From Oligoflexia bacterium (GTDB lineage: Bacteria > Bdellovibrionota > Bdellovibrionia > Bdellovibrionales > UBA1609), in contig JAPPIY010000339.1 in assembly GCA_026914095.1 (NCBI GenBank), positions 1 through 6,722 of the forward strand: a DNA stretch of 6,722 nt, read 5' to 3'. Position 1 is the first letter of the stretch, and every line of letters begins with the position of its first letter. The notes below the pieces were generated by a model. The model was not told the DNA's origin and ran no database searches. It saw nothing but the letters and a program-made list of their open reading frames with translations. Made by a program: the position numbers and the translations under genes. Below, one piece after another: positions 1-6,155 of the stretch.

Positions 1-1
1 A

Positions 2-403
2 GTAGCAGGTTTAAAGTGTCACTATGAAAATGGAGAATATAAAGAAGGGAAAGAAATAGGTGTTATAAGCAAGTGGGAGGAAAAAGAATCAGATGTCAAT
101 ATAGCTGTTCATATAGTTTCTGATGCTTTTAAAGATGAATTTGATAGTGGTGTTTTAGTATCCAATGATACGGACTTAAAAACACCTTTGAGGTATGTTA
201 AAGAGAATTTAAAAAAGAGTGTCGGAATTATAAGCCCTCGTAGGAATATTCACATAGAATTGAGGAATGCCAGTCATTTTCAAAAAAGGATTTCCAACAA
301 AGTTTTAGAGCAATGCCAGTTTCCTGAAACAATGAAGGATGCTAGAGGGGAGTTTTTCTGTCCTCCTAAATGGAAAAAAGCCTTTAACAATTCTTGTTTT
401 TAA
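2..403 (+). CDS. NYN-domain (PIN-like) nuclease family protein, 3' part only
   Basis: The frame is open from the first complete codon at base 2 to the TAA at 401-403, giving 133 residues; the start lies left of the window. The visible part matches the C-terminal half of NYN/DUF88 (LabA-like) proteins. An 'EKESDVNIAVHIVSDAF' helix (residues 27-43, with acidic D31) is followed by a hydrophobic strand and 'VSNDTDL' (53-59), where D56 and D58 would be metal-binding acidic residues of the PIN-like fold. It continues with 'LKKSVGIISPRR' and ends in 'QFPETMKDARGEFFCPPKW', a tail seen in bacterial NYN proteins. The family is predicted to contain metal-dependent ribonucleases; the substrate here is unknown. 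The nearest complete gene, grxB, converges on it from the other strand. An internal ATG at 188 is not a credible start because it would cut the nuclease core. Family assignment is fairly secure; activity is inferred. Confidence 0.8.
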   Translation, partial: VAGLKCHYENGEYKEGKEIGVISKWEEKESDVNIAVHIVSDAFKDEFDSGVLVSNDTDLKTPLRYVKENLKKSVGIISPRRNIHIELRNASHFQKRISNKVLEQCQFPETMKDARGEFFCPPKWKKAFNNSCF

Positions 404-725
404 TCCTGCTTTTCTATTTTTGGAGTTTTAGAGGTGATTTGGATGCGATTTATAGGGATATGTGAAAAACTACAGGGAAGCCAAGGGCAAGTTGTGGCGG
501 GTTAAACATTTGATTTTACTAAATTTCCCAGTAACTTCAAAGAGTTGAAAAATGAACAAAGAGAGCCTTAAAATCTCAGATAGGCTTTTGCCACAAAGCG
601 GCTTGCAGTCGCCTAGTGGTCAAAGCCTGTCCTCGCACAAACGGGGGCCGAACTCGTTTTAGGCCTCCCATCTTAAAGTTTTTGAAGAGGGCGCAACACT
701 AAAAATTCAAACAGGATCACTTTAT
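404..725. other. Convergent intergenic spacer between the NYN gene and grxB
   Basis: This 322-base stretch lies between two convergent genes and shows no credible coding frame. It holds a weak hairpin that could terminate the + strand transcript: AGCCT at 564-568 pairs with AGGCT at 582-586, followed by TTTT. Its right part holds one copy of the intergenic repeat described separately. The hairpin lies about 160 bases after the NYN stop, so its role as that gene's terminator is uncertain. Confidence 0.5.
628..722 (-). repeat. Intergenic repeat, copy A (downstream of grxB)
   Basis: This is the most diverged of three similar intergenic segments. It has a GC-rich imperfect hairpin (CCTCG at 631-635 with CGGGG at 642-646, including a G-T pair on the + strand) and a conserved core, 'attcaaacaggatcac', at 705-720. 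The core ends six bases before the grxB stop codon on the + strand, so it begins just after the gene in the direction of transcription. Compared with copies B and C, the hairpin-to-core distance is longer (about 58 bases instead of 20-24). It may act as a transcript-end element or be a dispersed non-coding repeat. Confidence 0.45.
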
Positions 726-1379
726 TTATAAAGCTATAGAGTGATGGAGGGGAACTTGGCTTTTTTGAGACATCCTCTCACTGTAAAATTTCACTTTAGG
801 CGGAAAGGTCAAACTTTTCACAAGGCTTAAAGACCTTAAAAAAGCAAACAGATGAAAGTCATCCCAGCTTAAAACTCCTGTAAAAAAACTTTGTTTCTTT
901 TTAAAAAAAGATTCTAAAGTGTCCAGCTCCTTTGTCATTTGTTGTATCAGTTGCTCGGTCTCCTTTAAGCAGTTTTCAAAAGAGCCAATATAAGCCGACT
1001 TTTTATTTATGAAATAATCTTTTGCTTTTTGAGTTTTAAACTCTTCTAAATCCGCATGGACCCAGCGGGGCATAGCCAGTTTGTAACAAAGTAAACTGTT
1101 TTTATCTAACCAGCGAGACAGATTTTTACTTGTTTTTTTATTCACTTGAGCGGGAGCTTTGCTTTTATCAATATAAGAGACAATATCCAGGCTCTCAGGC
1201 ATAAAAGCCCCCTTTTTGTATTCTAAAATGGGGACCATTTTAACTCCTATCATGGAAACAGGAGTTTTTTCATCATCATTTAAGAGGCTTTTTAGTTTAA
1301 CAGGAATTTGTTTGAGCCCAAAGATCATTCGGGCTTTTACGCAATAAGGACAGTGATCGTAAATATAAAGCCTTATCAT
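726..1379 (-). CDS. grxB: Glutaredoxin 2 (GrxB)
   Basis: Cytoplasmic thiol-disulfide oxidoreductase with a glutathione S-transferase-like fold that uses glutathione to reduce protein disulfides and mixed disulfides. The 217 residues are close to the roughly 215 of E. coli GrxB. The N-terminal thioredoxin-fold domain opens with 'LYIYDHCPYCVKARMIFGLK', holding the active-site CPYC at residues 10-13. It continues with 'LLNDDEKTP' (32-40), 'VPIL' with the expected cis-proline at residue 50, and 'MPESLDIVSYID' (60-71), which matches the glutathione-binding segment. The all-helical C-terminal domain (about 85-217) retains 'WDDFHLFAFLRSLSLV' (172-187), equivalent to 'EDDIQLFPLLRNLTLV' in E. coli. 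The ATG at 1379 places CPYC at the usual distance; a GAGAG lies about ten bases upstream. A TATAAT-like -10 lies at 1423-1428. A repeat copy follows the stop codon. Confidence 0.95.
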   Translation of the reverse strand: MIRLYIYDHCPYCVKARMIFGLKQIPVKLKSLLNDDEKTPVSMIGVKMVPILEYKKGAFMPESLDIVSYIDKSKAPAQVNKKTSKNLSRWLDKNSLLCYKLAMPRWVHADLEEFKTQKAKDYFINKKSAYIGSFENCLKETEQLIQQMTKELDTLESFFKKKQSFFTGVLSWDDFHLFAFLRSLSLVKSLTFPPKVKFYSERMSQKSQVPLHHSIAL

Positions 1380-1422
1380 CTTTTTAGTCTCTCAGGGCTT
1401 AAGGGTTACCTTCCCGGCCGAA

Positions 1423-1453
1423 ATTATACTGGTCTAATGAGTTTTTACTCCAA
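1423..1453 (-). promoter_or_regulatory. Possible sigma70-type promoter of grxB
   Basis: Read on the - strand there is a perfect TATAAT (1423-1428) and a TTGGAG (1448-1453) separated by 19 bases, longer than the optimal 17. The -10 lies about 45 bases before the grxB start. A perfect small dyad, GAGT-TTTT-ACTC (1439-1450), overlaps the -35 and spacer and could be an operator or chance. The -10 is convincing; the -35 is weak. Confidence 0.4.
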
Positions 1454-1516
1454 TTGTCCTTCCCGCGCAAGCGGGAATCTCCAGACAGAACTTCAAAATT
1501 CAAATAAGATCAGTGT
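1454..1516 (-). repeat. Intergenic repeat, copy B (downstream of the ankyrin lipoprotein gene)
   Basis: This copy has a perfect 7-bp hairpin (TTCCCGC at 1460-1466, loop GCAA, GCGGGAA at 1471-1477) followed by the core 'attcaaataagatcag' at 1498-1513, which matches copy A at 13 of 16 positions. The core lies eight bases from the ankyrin gene stop codon. The hairpin resembles the short 'CCCGCGcaaGCGGG' palindromes dispersed in many proteobacterial genomes. There is no T-run after it in the direction of transcription, so it is not a classical intrinsic terminator. Confidence 0.5.
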
Positions 1517-1520
1517 AAAT

Positions 1521-2321
1521 CTATTCAACAGCCCCTCTCTCTTTAAGCAGACGGATAATTTCTTTTTTGTTCTGGTTGCTGTTGCTCTGCGCAGTAGCTA
1601 TTTGCAAGGCTGTTCCGCCTTTCCTGAGTTTGTGACGGACTGTATGGATACGGCTGTCTTTGGCTTTAGCATTGACATCCGCGCCTTTATCTAAGAGCAG
1701 TTTGACAAGGTCTATATTTCCAATATCTACTGCAAAGTGTAAAGCTGTCCAGCCGTTTTTGGTTTTAGCATTGACATCCGCGCCTTTATCTAAGAGCTGG
1801 TTGACAAGGTCTATAGCTCCAACTTGGAAATTTGAAGCATGGTGTAAAGCTGTCCAGTCGGTGTCTTTGGCTTTAGCATTGGCATCTGCGCCTCTGTCTA
1901 AGAGTAGTTTGTTAAACCCTGCATTTCCTGCCTTTCCAAAGAGTAAGTTAAAGTGTAAAGCTGTCCAGCCGTTTTTGGTTTTAGCATTGACATCCGCGCC
2001 TCTGTCTAAGAATGCTTTGGCAAGTTCTGCTTGTTCCTCACGTGTTATTGCAGACACAGCAGACAGGTGAGATAATATGTGTAAAGCTGTCCAGCCGTTG
2101 TGGTTTTTAACATTGGCATCCGCGCCTTGATCTAAAAGTAGTTTTATTTTGTTGATCTCGTCTTTTTTAAACTTGTGGATAGAAAGAATACTCTCGTCTT
2201 TTTTAAACTTGTGGCTAAAAAGAATACTGGATAATTTGAGGTCCAGCGGGTTGAGTTCTTTTTTTCCACAACCGGTTAGAAGCCAGAGGAGGCTTATTGC
2301 ATAAATTAGATATTTTTTCAT
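1521..2321 (-). CDS. Ankyrin-repeat lipoprotein
   Basis: A 266-residue protein with a lipoprotein signal peptide: basic start 'MKKY', hydrophobic stretch, and lipobox 'LLTGC' with the acylated cysteine at residue 18. It should therefore be anchored in the inner or outer membrane with the repeats in the periplasm or outside. From about residue 57 to the end it consists of around six ankyrin repeats with the canonical 'LLLDKGADVNAKTKNGWTAL' signature (clear GAD-N units near 66-70, 108-112, 144-148, 180-184 and 213-217), and a degenerate last repeat ending 'LLKERGAVE'. Ankyrin repeats bind proteins; no partner is evident. The ATG at 2321 has a strong Shine-Dalgarno, AAGGAG at 2327-2332. Two near-perfect DNA repeats lie inside the gene: a 36-bp tandem unit, and a 52-bp segment repeated 216 bp apart. 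They show that the array grew or is homogenised by recombination or slippage. Confidence 0.9.
   Translation of the reverse strand: MKKYLIYAISLLWLLTGCGKKELNPLDLKLSSILFSHKFKKDESILSIHKFKKDEINKIKLLLDQGADANVKNHNGWTALHILSHLSAVSAITREEQAELAKAFLDRGADVNAKTKNGWTALHFNLLFGKAGNAGFNKLLLDRGADANAKAKDTDWTALHHASNFQVGAIDLVNQLLDKGADVNAKTKNGWTALHFAVDIGNIDLVKLLLDKGADVNAKAKDSRIHTVRHKLRKGGTALQIATAQSNSNQNKKEIIRLLKERGAVE
1734..2001 (-). repeat. Identical 52-bp segments within the ankyrin array
   Basis: Bases 1734-1785 and 1950-2001 appear identical over 52 bp, 216 bp apart (72 codons). Each encodes the 'GADVNAKTKNGWTALHF' part of an ankyrin repeat. A third related stretch (about 1666-1709) matches 1766-1809 almost perfectly. 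Identity at synonymous positions points to recent duplication or gene conversion between repeats rather than selection on protein alone. Confidence 0.75.
2157..2228 (-). repeat. 36-bp tandem duplication in the ankyrin lipoprotein gene
   Basis: Two adjacent 36-bp units (2157-2192 and 2193-2228) differ at two positions. They encode a duplicated 12-residue piece containing 'HKFKKDE' (residues 37-43 and 49-55), in the linker between the lipobox cysteine and the first ankyrin repeat. The unit is a multiple of three, so the frame is kept and the linker is simply lengthened. Confidence 0.85.
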
Positions 2322-2351
2322 AATTTCTCCTTATGTTAATTTGGGTTGAGT

Positions 2352-2442
2352 TTTCTCGTCATTCCTGTAAAATCTCGTCCCCGTGAAAACAGGGGCGGAA
2401 ATTGTATTCAAGCTAGAAACCTCAAACAGGATTAGTATAAGC
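2352..2442 (-). repeat. Intergenic repeat, copy C (downstream of namZ)
   Basis: The GC-rich hairpin is CCCC (2379-2382) with GGGG (2392-2395), extended inward by TG/CA with one bulged base around an AAAA loop. It is followed by the core 'cctcaaacaggattag' at 2420-2435, which matches copy A at 12 of 16 positions. The core is 36 bases from the namZ stop codon, on the same side and in the same orientation as copies A and B. It also occupies most of the region upstream of the ankyrin gene, where I see no clear promoter. Confidence 0.5.
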
Positions 2443-2471
2443 TTTATCTATGGGCATACAAGTAAAAAAGT

Positions 2472-3662
2472 CTATCCAGAATAAATAAAAAGCTCTTTTT
2501 GCTCTTTTTTCCAAGTTTGTTCTTCATGGCTTAAAAAATCTTCCCAATGGCTGGCTTTAGCGGAAGAATCCTCCACCCATTTTTTTAAATCTTCACTTCC
2601 GCTGATGATGTCAATAGGGGCGAGTTTCCATTCATACTCATAGGGCGGCTTGCTTTTCCAAACAGTGGAGGGGTGGATTTCTTTAAAGGCTTTTAAAAAC
2701 AAGCTGATTAAACGATAAGGGCGAAAAGAGCCTTTATTAGCCCAAGTTTTTTCTAAATGAATCTGAAAACCAGAGCAGGTTTGATTTTTGAATTTGTCAA
2801 AGCCAGGCTCAAATTTTATTTCTCTTAAAAAACAGCCATTTAAAAAATCAGCTTTTTCTTTTTTCATCCAGTTGTAAATTTTTTCAGTGTTCATGTTGGG
2901 TCTTCCAAAAACTTCAAAAGGCTTTGTGGCGCCTCTTCCTTCTGAAATTTGAGTTCCCTCTAAAAGCACAGCGCCGGGGTAGCATTTCGCGCAGGAAAGA
3001 CCTGTCATGTTAGGGCTGGGCAAGACCCAAGCTCTATGAGGAGGCCAGGTTTTTTTAGCTTGGCAGTCTTTCATTTGGACAACATCTAAATGAGAGTTTA
3101 ATTTTTTTAACTGTTGATACCATAAGGCCAACTCGCCTAAAGTTAAACCATGACTCATAGGGAGAGGAGCTAAACCCACAAAACTTTTAAACTCCTCCTT
3201 TAACCGACTCCCCTCTACATAGCGGCCTAAAGGGTTGGGGCGGTCTAAAACAATAAGAGTTTTATCTGTGTTTTCTAAATCTTCTATGAGATAAAGCAAA
3301 GTGCTAAGGTAGGTGTAAATTCGGCATCCTGTATCTTGAAGATCAAATAATAAAACATCAAAGCTTTGCTTCATTTGAGGAGTCAATCGTCTGGTTTTTT
3401 TAGAATAAAGGCTGTAGAGAGTTAAACCTTTATAAGCGCTGTTTTCTGAAGTTATCATATTGGCTTGTTTTGTAGAGCTGAAGCCATGTTGAGGGGAAAA
3501 TAAAGCTGTTAATGAAATGTTTTTATTTTTTAAAAGGCGGGAGAGTATTAAATTTCCTTTTTGATCAACGCTGGCTGAATTTCCTAAATAAGCGACTCTT
3601 TTATGTTTGAGCTTTTTAAGCCAATGAGAGCTGTTGAGTAAAACTTCAGCGCCAACAAACAT
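2472..3662 (-). CDS. namZ: NamZ-type exo-beta-N-acetylmuramidase (DUF1343 family)
   Basis: Members of this family cleave terminal N-acetylmuramic acid from the non-reducing end of peptidoglycan fragments, in cell-wall turnover and recycling. The 396 residues cover the whole domain. It opens with 'VGAEVLL' (3-9), followed by 'FSPQHGF' (55-61), 'LFDLQDTGCRIYTYLSTL' (105-122), 'LDRPNPLG' (139-146), 'PMSHGLTLGELA' (168-179), 'PSPNM' (215-219), 'YPGAVLLEGTQISEGRG' (228-244) and 'FEVFGRP' (249-255). It closes with the typical 'YEYEWKLAPIDIISG' (341-355). There is no signal peptide, unlike the secreted Bacillus enzyme, so as annotated it would be cytoplasmic. The ATG at 3662 is the only usable start before an in-frame TGA at 3703-3705. 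A possible insertion-sequence end lies about 30 bases upstream, so the original promoter or a leader may have been lost. Family is certain; localisation is inferred. Confidence 0.92.
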   Translation of the reverse strand: MFVGAEVLLNSSHWLKKLKHKRVAYLGNSASVDQKGNLILSRLLKNKNISLTALFSPQHGFSSTKQANMITSENSAYKGLTLYSLYSKKTRRLTPQMKQSFDVLLFDLQDTGCRIYTYLSTLLYLIEDLENTDKTLIVLDRPNPLGRYVEGSRLKEEFKSFVGLAPLPMSHGLTLGELALWYQQLKKLNSHLDVVQMKDCQAKKTWPPHRAWVLPSPNMTGLSCAKCYPGAVLLEGTQISEGRGATKPFEVFGRPNMNTEKIYNWMKKEKADFLNGCFLREIKFEPGFDKFKNQTCSGFQIHLEKTWANKGSFRPYRLISLFLKAFKEIHPSTVWKSKPPYEYEWKLAPIDIISGSEDLKKWVEDSSAKASHWEDFLSHEEQTWKKEQKELFIYSG

Positions 3663-3690
3663 TTTAGAATAAGGCCTTTTTATTTTAAAT

Positions 3691-3718
3691 TGTGTAAGTG
3701 TTCAATAATTCGCTGACA
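3691..3718. repeat. Possible terminal inverted-repeat remnant of the insertion sequence
   Basis: A segment beginning 'TGTGTAAGTGTTCAATAATT' and ending CGCTGACA lies ten bases beyond the stop of the transposase fragment. IS481- and IS3-type elements commonly end in TG..CA repeats at this distance from the transposase gene. The matching end is absent from the window, so this is a positional inference only. Confidence 0.3.
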
Positions 3719-3727
3719 AAATGTCAT

Positions 3728-3895
3728 TCAAGCCCTTTCACAGTCTTCATTCATTTGAGAAGGTGTTTTATGTTTTAAAGCCTGATGAAGTCTAAACTCA
3801 TTATAATATATCAAGTGCTCCTCCAACTCCTTCTTAAACTCCTCTATACTCTCAAATGTCGTCTCCTCTATCAAATCTCATATCCTGTTATAAAA
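3728..3895 (-). pseudogene. Transposase C-terminal fragment (DDE integrase-core type, IS481/IS3-like)
   Basis: Read on the - strand, bases 3877-3728 encode 49 residues ending in TGA. They include 'EETTFESIEEFKKELEEHL' and 'YYNEFRLHQALKHKTPSQ', the characteristic end of rve-type transposases, where a 'YN..R.H.AL..KTP' motif follows the last catalytic glutamate region. Further upstream in the same frame comes TGA (3878-3880) and then 'FYNRI' (3895-3881), which also fits these transposases; the TGA may replace an arginine CGA. No catalytic domain or start remains, so it cannot be functional. The fragment runs into the last codons and stop (3888-3890) of the exported protein gene to its right, and its left end lies close to the namZ start. 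It is a scar of an old insertion. Confidence 0.85.
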
Positions 3896-4400
3896 CCTGA
3901 GTGGCGCAGTTTTTATAACCAGGGTTGATGGGATTTTGCGCTTTTCTGTCTGTTTGAAACCACAAACTTTTATCTTTTCCGCAATAAAACACTTTGGCTT
4001 TCATGTCTTTTGTGAGATTATAAACTTGAGCTAATTCAAAAAAAGAGTTAAAAAGCCTTTTTACAACCTTTTTTTCCTGATTTTCTTTTAATAGGTGATT
4101 ATGAGTGATCATAGATAATTGCTCTTCAATGGATTTTAAAAGTTTATAGGAGTGAATGCGAAAGTGGAACTCTGACAGAGAGGAGCTTTTTCTGTAAAGC
4201 TCAGCAATAATTTCTTGTGTTTGTTTAATTTCTTTTTGAATGTTGTTTTTATCTCCCAGACGAAGCGCTTTATGAAAAGCGCTGGCTTGATCCAATAGTT
4301 TGAGGTAAGAGTTTTTCAGTTGAGGGCTTAGCTGTATTTTATTTTTATTAGCTGTTATTATAATTGGGAAAATGATCAAAAAAAGCGTAAAAAACCTCAT
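3888..4400 (-). CDS. Small exported protein of unknown function with C-terminal cysteine motif
   Basis: I do not recognise this family with confidence. The chosen ATG at 4400 gives 170 residues and an N-terminal signal peptide ('MRFFTLFLIIFPIIITANK', probable cleavage after TA), with GGGAAAA just upstream as ribosome binding site. An ATG at 4436 would put 12 polar residues before the signal and has no Shine-Dalgarno. The mature part is helical and charged (about 25-130), then comes a C-terminal block with 'VFYCGKDKSLWFQ', a 'KAQNPINP' turn and 'YKNCA'. The two cysteines flanking W and NP recall the C-terminal 'YCP...W...NP...CG' pattern of DUF3347-type periplasmic proteins linked to metal handling; this is a resemblance only. 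It lies 72 bases after the outer-membrane barrel gene and is probably co-transcribed with it. The last residues overlap a transposase scar, so the natural C-terminus may be altered. Confidence 0.7.
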   Translation of the reverse strand: MRFFTLFLIIFPIIITANKNKIQLSPQLKNSYLKLLDQASAFHKALRLGDKNNIQKEIKQTQEIIAELYRKSSSLSEFHFRIHSYKLLKSIEEQLSMITHNHLLKENQEKKVVKRLFNSFFELAQVYNLTKDMKAKVFYCGKDKSLWFQTDRKAQNPINPGYKNCATQVL

Positions 4401-4472
4401 GCTTTTCCCAGTATCAAAAATTGCTTGAAATGTCAATTTGAAAGGAATAAAGAATTGATAAAGTAGTGAATT

Positions 4473-5702
4473 TTAGAATTTATAAAGTCCAGCGAGTTGG
4501 ACATTGTTATAAAAACTTTGATCTTTTAAAAAGTTTTCAGATTTTATATGAGAAAAAAAGAGTCCTGCTGTGAGCTTGATTTGAAACTCTTTGCTGATTT
4601 GAGTCATAATTTGAAGATCTAATTCTTTTCCTAGTTTTTTTTGAGGAACGGGAATGGAGCTGTTTTGGTTTTTGTGAATCCATGCGCCAAGGTAACCCAA
4701 TTCAACCGATCCGTTTTGCGTTGCATTAAAATCATAAAATATGACCTTAATGTCCCAATGGTTAATAGGAGACACTGACAAACCTGCGAAATAATAGCTT
4801 AAATTGCCCCATAAAAAAATGTCTGAAAGTCCTGCATTTTCATGACGGTCATAAAGCCAAGGCTCATATTTTGAGCTGTCAGTATGATAGCCGGTAAAGA
4901 TCCTGCTGTTAAAAAAATCAGGGCGAAAATAGTTCAGAATGAAATGGTACATATTCTCTTCCATTTTAAACTGAAAGCCAGGGCCGTGTCCTATGGCAAT
5001 AAAAGTGTAATTCAAATTCACAGGCTGAATTAAGCCTTTTAAGGCTAAGCCATAGCGGGACATCTTTTCATCTGACTGTTGGGTTAAGGAGTTAGCTAAA
5101 TAGGCTACATGGAAATTAAAAGAATCAATGTAATTTTCTGTGAATTTAATATCTAAAAAGAACCCTAGACCATACTTAAGCTCTTGCTCTTGTTTTAGGC
5201 CTACCCATCGTTTTGGGAGATAAGCTGACCAAAAATTAACGTTTAAAATAGAGGTGCTGTATTCTAAAAAAACTCCGTCAAAACTATAAAGAGAGGCTTC
5301 ATAAGAGTTTGAAGAGACGATTTGATGAAAAGGATTGTTATAAAGATTCCGTCCTAATTTTAACTGAATGTCTTCATGAATAAACCAGCTAGCTGAAGGG
5401 TAGACTTCAATTGGAATTTCTAATGAGAAGGGAGCTTCTCCATAAAATTGAGAAAATAGAAAATGAGTTTGAATTTTCAGCTCATTGCTGGGATGAAATT
5501 TGCCATTAAGATACAGCTGGCTGTAGTTTGAAAAAGATTTAAAATTTTGATGGCTTAGGCTTCTTATTAAAAGGGAGCCTTCTATATCTGTTTTTCCTAA
5601 AGATAAAGGGCTAAAGAAAATCAATGAAAGCAATAAGCTTTTTTTTAGAAAGGCAGAGATAGGCTTAGTTACAAAACAGAAGCTGACAACAGTTTTGAGC
5701 AT
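4473..5702 (-). CDS. Outer-membrane beta-barrel protein, alginate-export-like
   Basis: A 409-residue protein with a signal peptide (hydrophobic 'SLLLSLIFFSPLSLG' at 22-36 after a long N-terminal stretch), alternating polar and aromatic residues through the whole length, and a terminal phenylalanine ('AGLYKF'), all typical of an outer-membrane barrel. Three segments resemble the alginate-export/porin family: 'KLGRNLYNNPFHQIVSS' (115-131) followed by 'YSFDGVFLEY' (139-148), then 'NAGLSDIFLWGNLSYYFAGL' (289-308), and 'LGKELDLQIMTQIS' (357-370) near the end. In related proteins the barrel is a passive channel; the substrate here cannot be told, and no alginate genes are near. The ATG at 5702 has only a weak AGAAAG upstream. 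The N-region before the hydrophobic core is unusually long (about 20 residues), so a start further inside is possible, although no other ATG is available there. A good promoter precedes it. Confidence 0.8.
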   Translation of the reverse strand: MLKTVVSFCFVTKPISAFLKKSLLLSLIFFSPLSLGKTDIEGSLLIRSLSHQNFKSFSNYSQLYLNGKFHPSNELKIQTHFLFSQFYGEAPFSLEIPIEVYPSASWFIHEDIQLKLGRNLYNNPFHQIVSSNSYEASLYSFDGVFLEYSTSILNVNFWSAYLPKRWVGLKQEQELKYGLGFFLDIKFTENYIDSFNFHVAYLANSLTQQSDEKMSRYGLALKGLIQPVNLNYTFIAIGHGPGFQFKMEENMYHFILNYFRPDFFNSRIFTGYHTDSSKYEPWLYDRHENAGLSDIFLWGNLSYYFAGLSVSPINHWDIKVIFYDFNATQNGSVELGYLGAWIHKNQNSSIPVPQKKLGKELDLQIMTQISKEFQIKLTAGLFFSHIKSENFLKDQSFYNNVQLAGLYKF

Positions 5703-5754
5703 GCGTTTCTTTCTACTTCTTAGTTTTTAGGTTCTTTTTTAAATTGTTATATTT

Positions 5755-5783
5755 ATTATAAAATGAACTCTGACAAAATTCAA
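5755..5783 (-). promoter_or_regulatory. Sigma70-type promoter of the outer-membrane barrel gene
   Basis: On the - strand, TTGAAT (5778-5783) and a perfect TATAAT (5755-5760) are separated by exactly 17 bases. The -10 ends about 52 bases before the ATG at 5702, leaving a leader of about 45 bases. This is the best promoter on the - strand in the window and probably drives the barrel gene and the exported protein gene after it. Confidence 0.6.
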
Positions 5784-5802
5784 ACAGATTTTTAATAAAA
5801 CT

Positions 5803-5856
5803 AAAAGAGCTTTCAAGAAATTAGCTGTATTAAAGGGCGCAGAGAAAAGCTCTTTT
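5803..5856. repeat. 11-bp perfect inverted repeat with a 32-base spacer
   Basis: AAAAGAGCTTT (5803-5813) is exactly complementary to AAAGCTCTTTT (5846-5856). It lies upstream of the barrel gene promoter, between the two divergent transcription units (barrel gene to the left, tRNA-Pro to the right). The loop is too long for a standard terminator. It could be a regulatory dyad, or the remains of a small mobile repeat. Confidence 0.5.
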
Positions 5857-6038
5857 GCCTTTTCTATGGCTCAGTTTTTATAAATTATACCGATCCAGTT
5901 TGAGTTTTTTTTGGTGATTTTCACCTCTGCCTTCATACTTTTGCGAAAATTCAGTCTATAATTCCCAAAATTTCAAACACAACCCGTATAAATTAGAGGT
6001 AAAATAGAGTGAGTGTAGGCTTTAGATGCATTTTTGTT

Positions 6039-6068
6039 TTGCTTTAAGCTTTTCTTTTTTGTTATGCT
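6039..6068 (+). promoter_or_regulatory. Promoter of tRNA-Pro
   Basis: TTGCTT (6039-6044) and TATGCT (6063-6068) are 18 bases apart, placing transcription start near 6075, only a few bases before the mature 5' end at 6079. This short leader is usual for single bacterial tRNA genes. Confidence 0.5.
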
Positions 6069-6078
6069 GTGTGGCTGT

Positions 6079-6155
<77 letters not shown>

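Noticed and set aside
1660..2070. Open + strand frame with repeated 'LALTSAPLSKS'.
   Set aside because: It is the mirror image of the ankyrin repeats; the periodicity comes from the opposite strand. The + strand frame at 1308-1694 is likewise antisense to grxB and the ankyrin gene.
628..2442. CRISPR-like array from regularly placed hairpins.
   Set aside because: The three copies are separated by whole genes, differ in sequence, and no Cas gene or uniform spacer is present.
5778..5793. Fourth copy of the intergenic repeat core ('attcaaacagattttt').
   Set aside because: It shares the first 13 bases with copy A but has no GC-rich hairpin and coincides with the -35 of the barrel gene promoter; chance in AT-rich DNA is likely.
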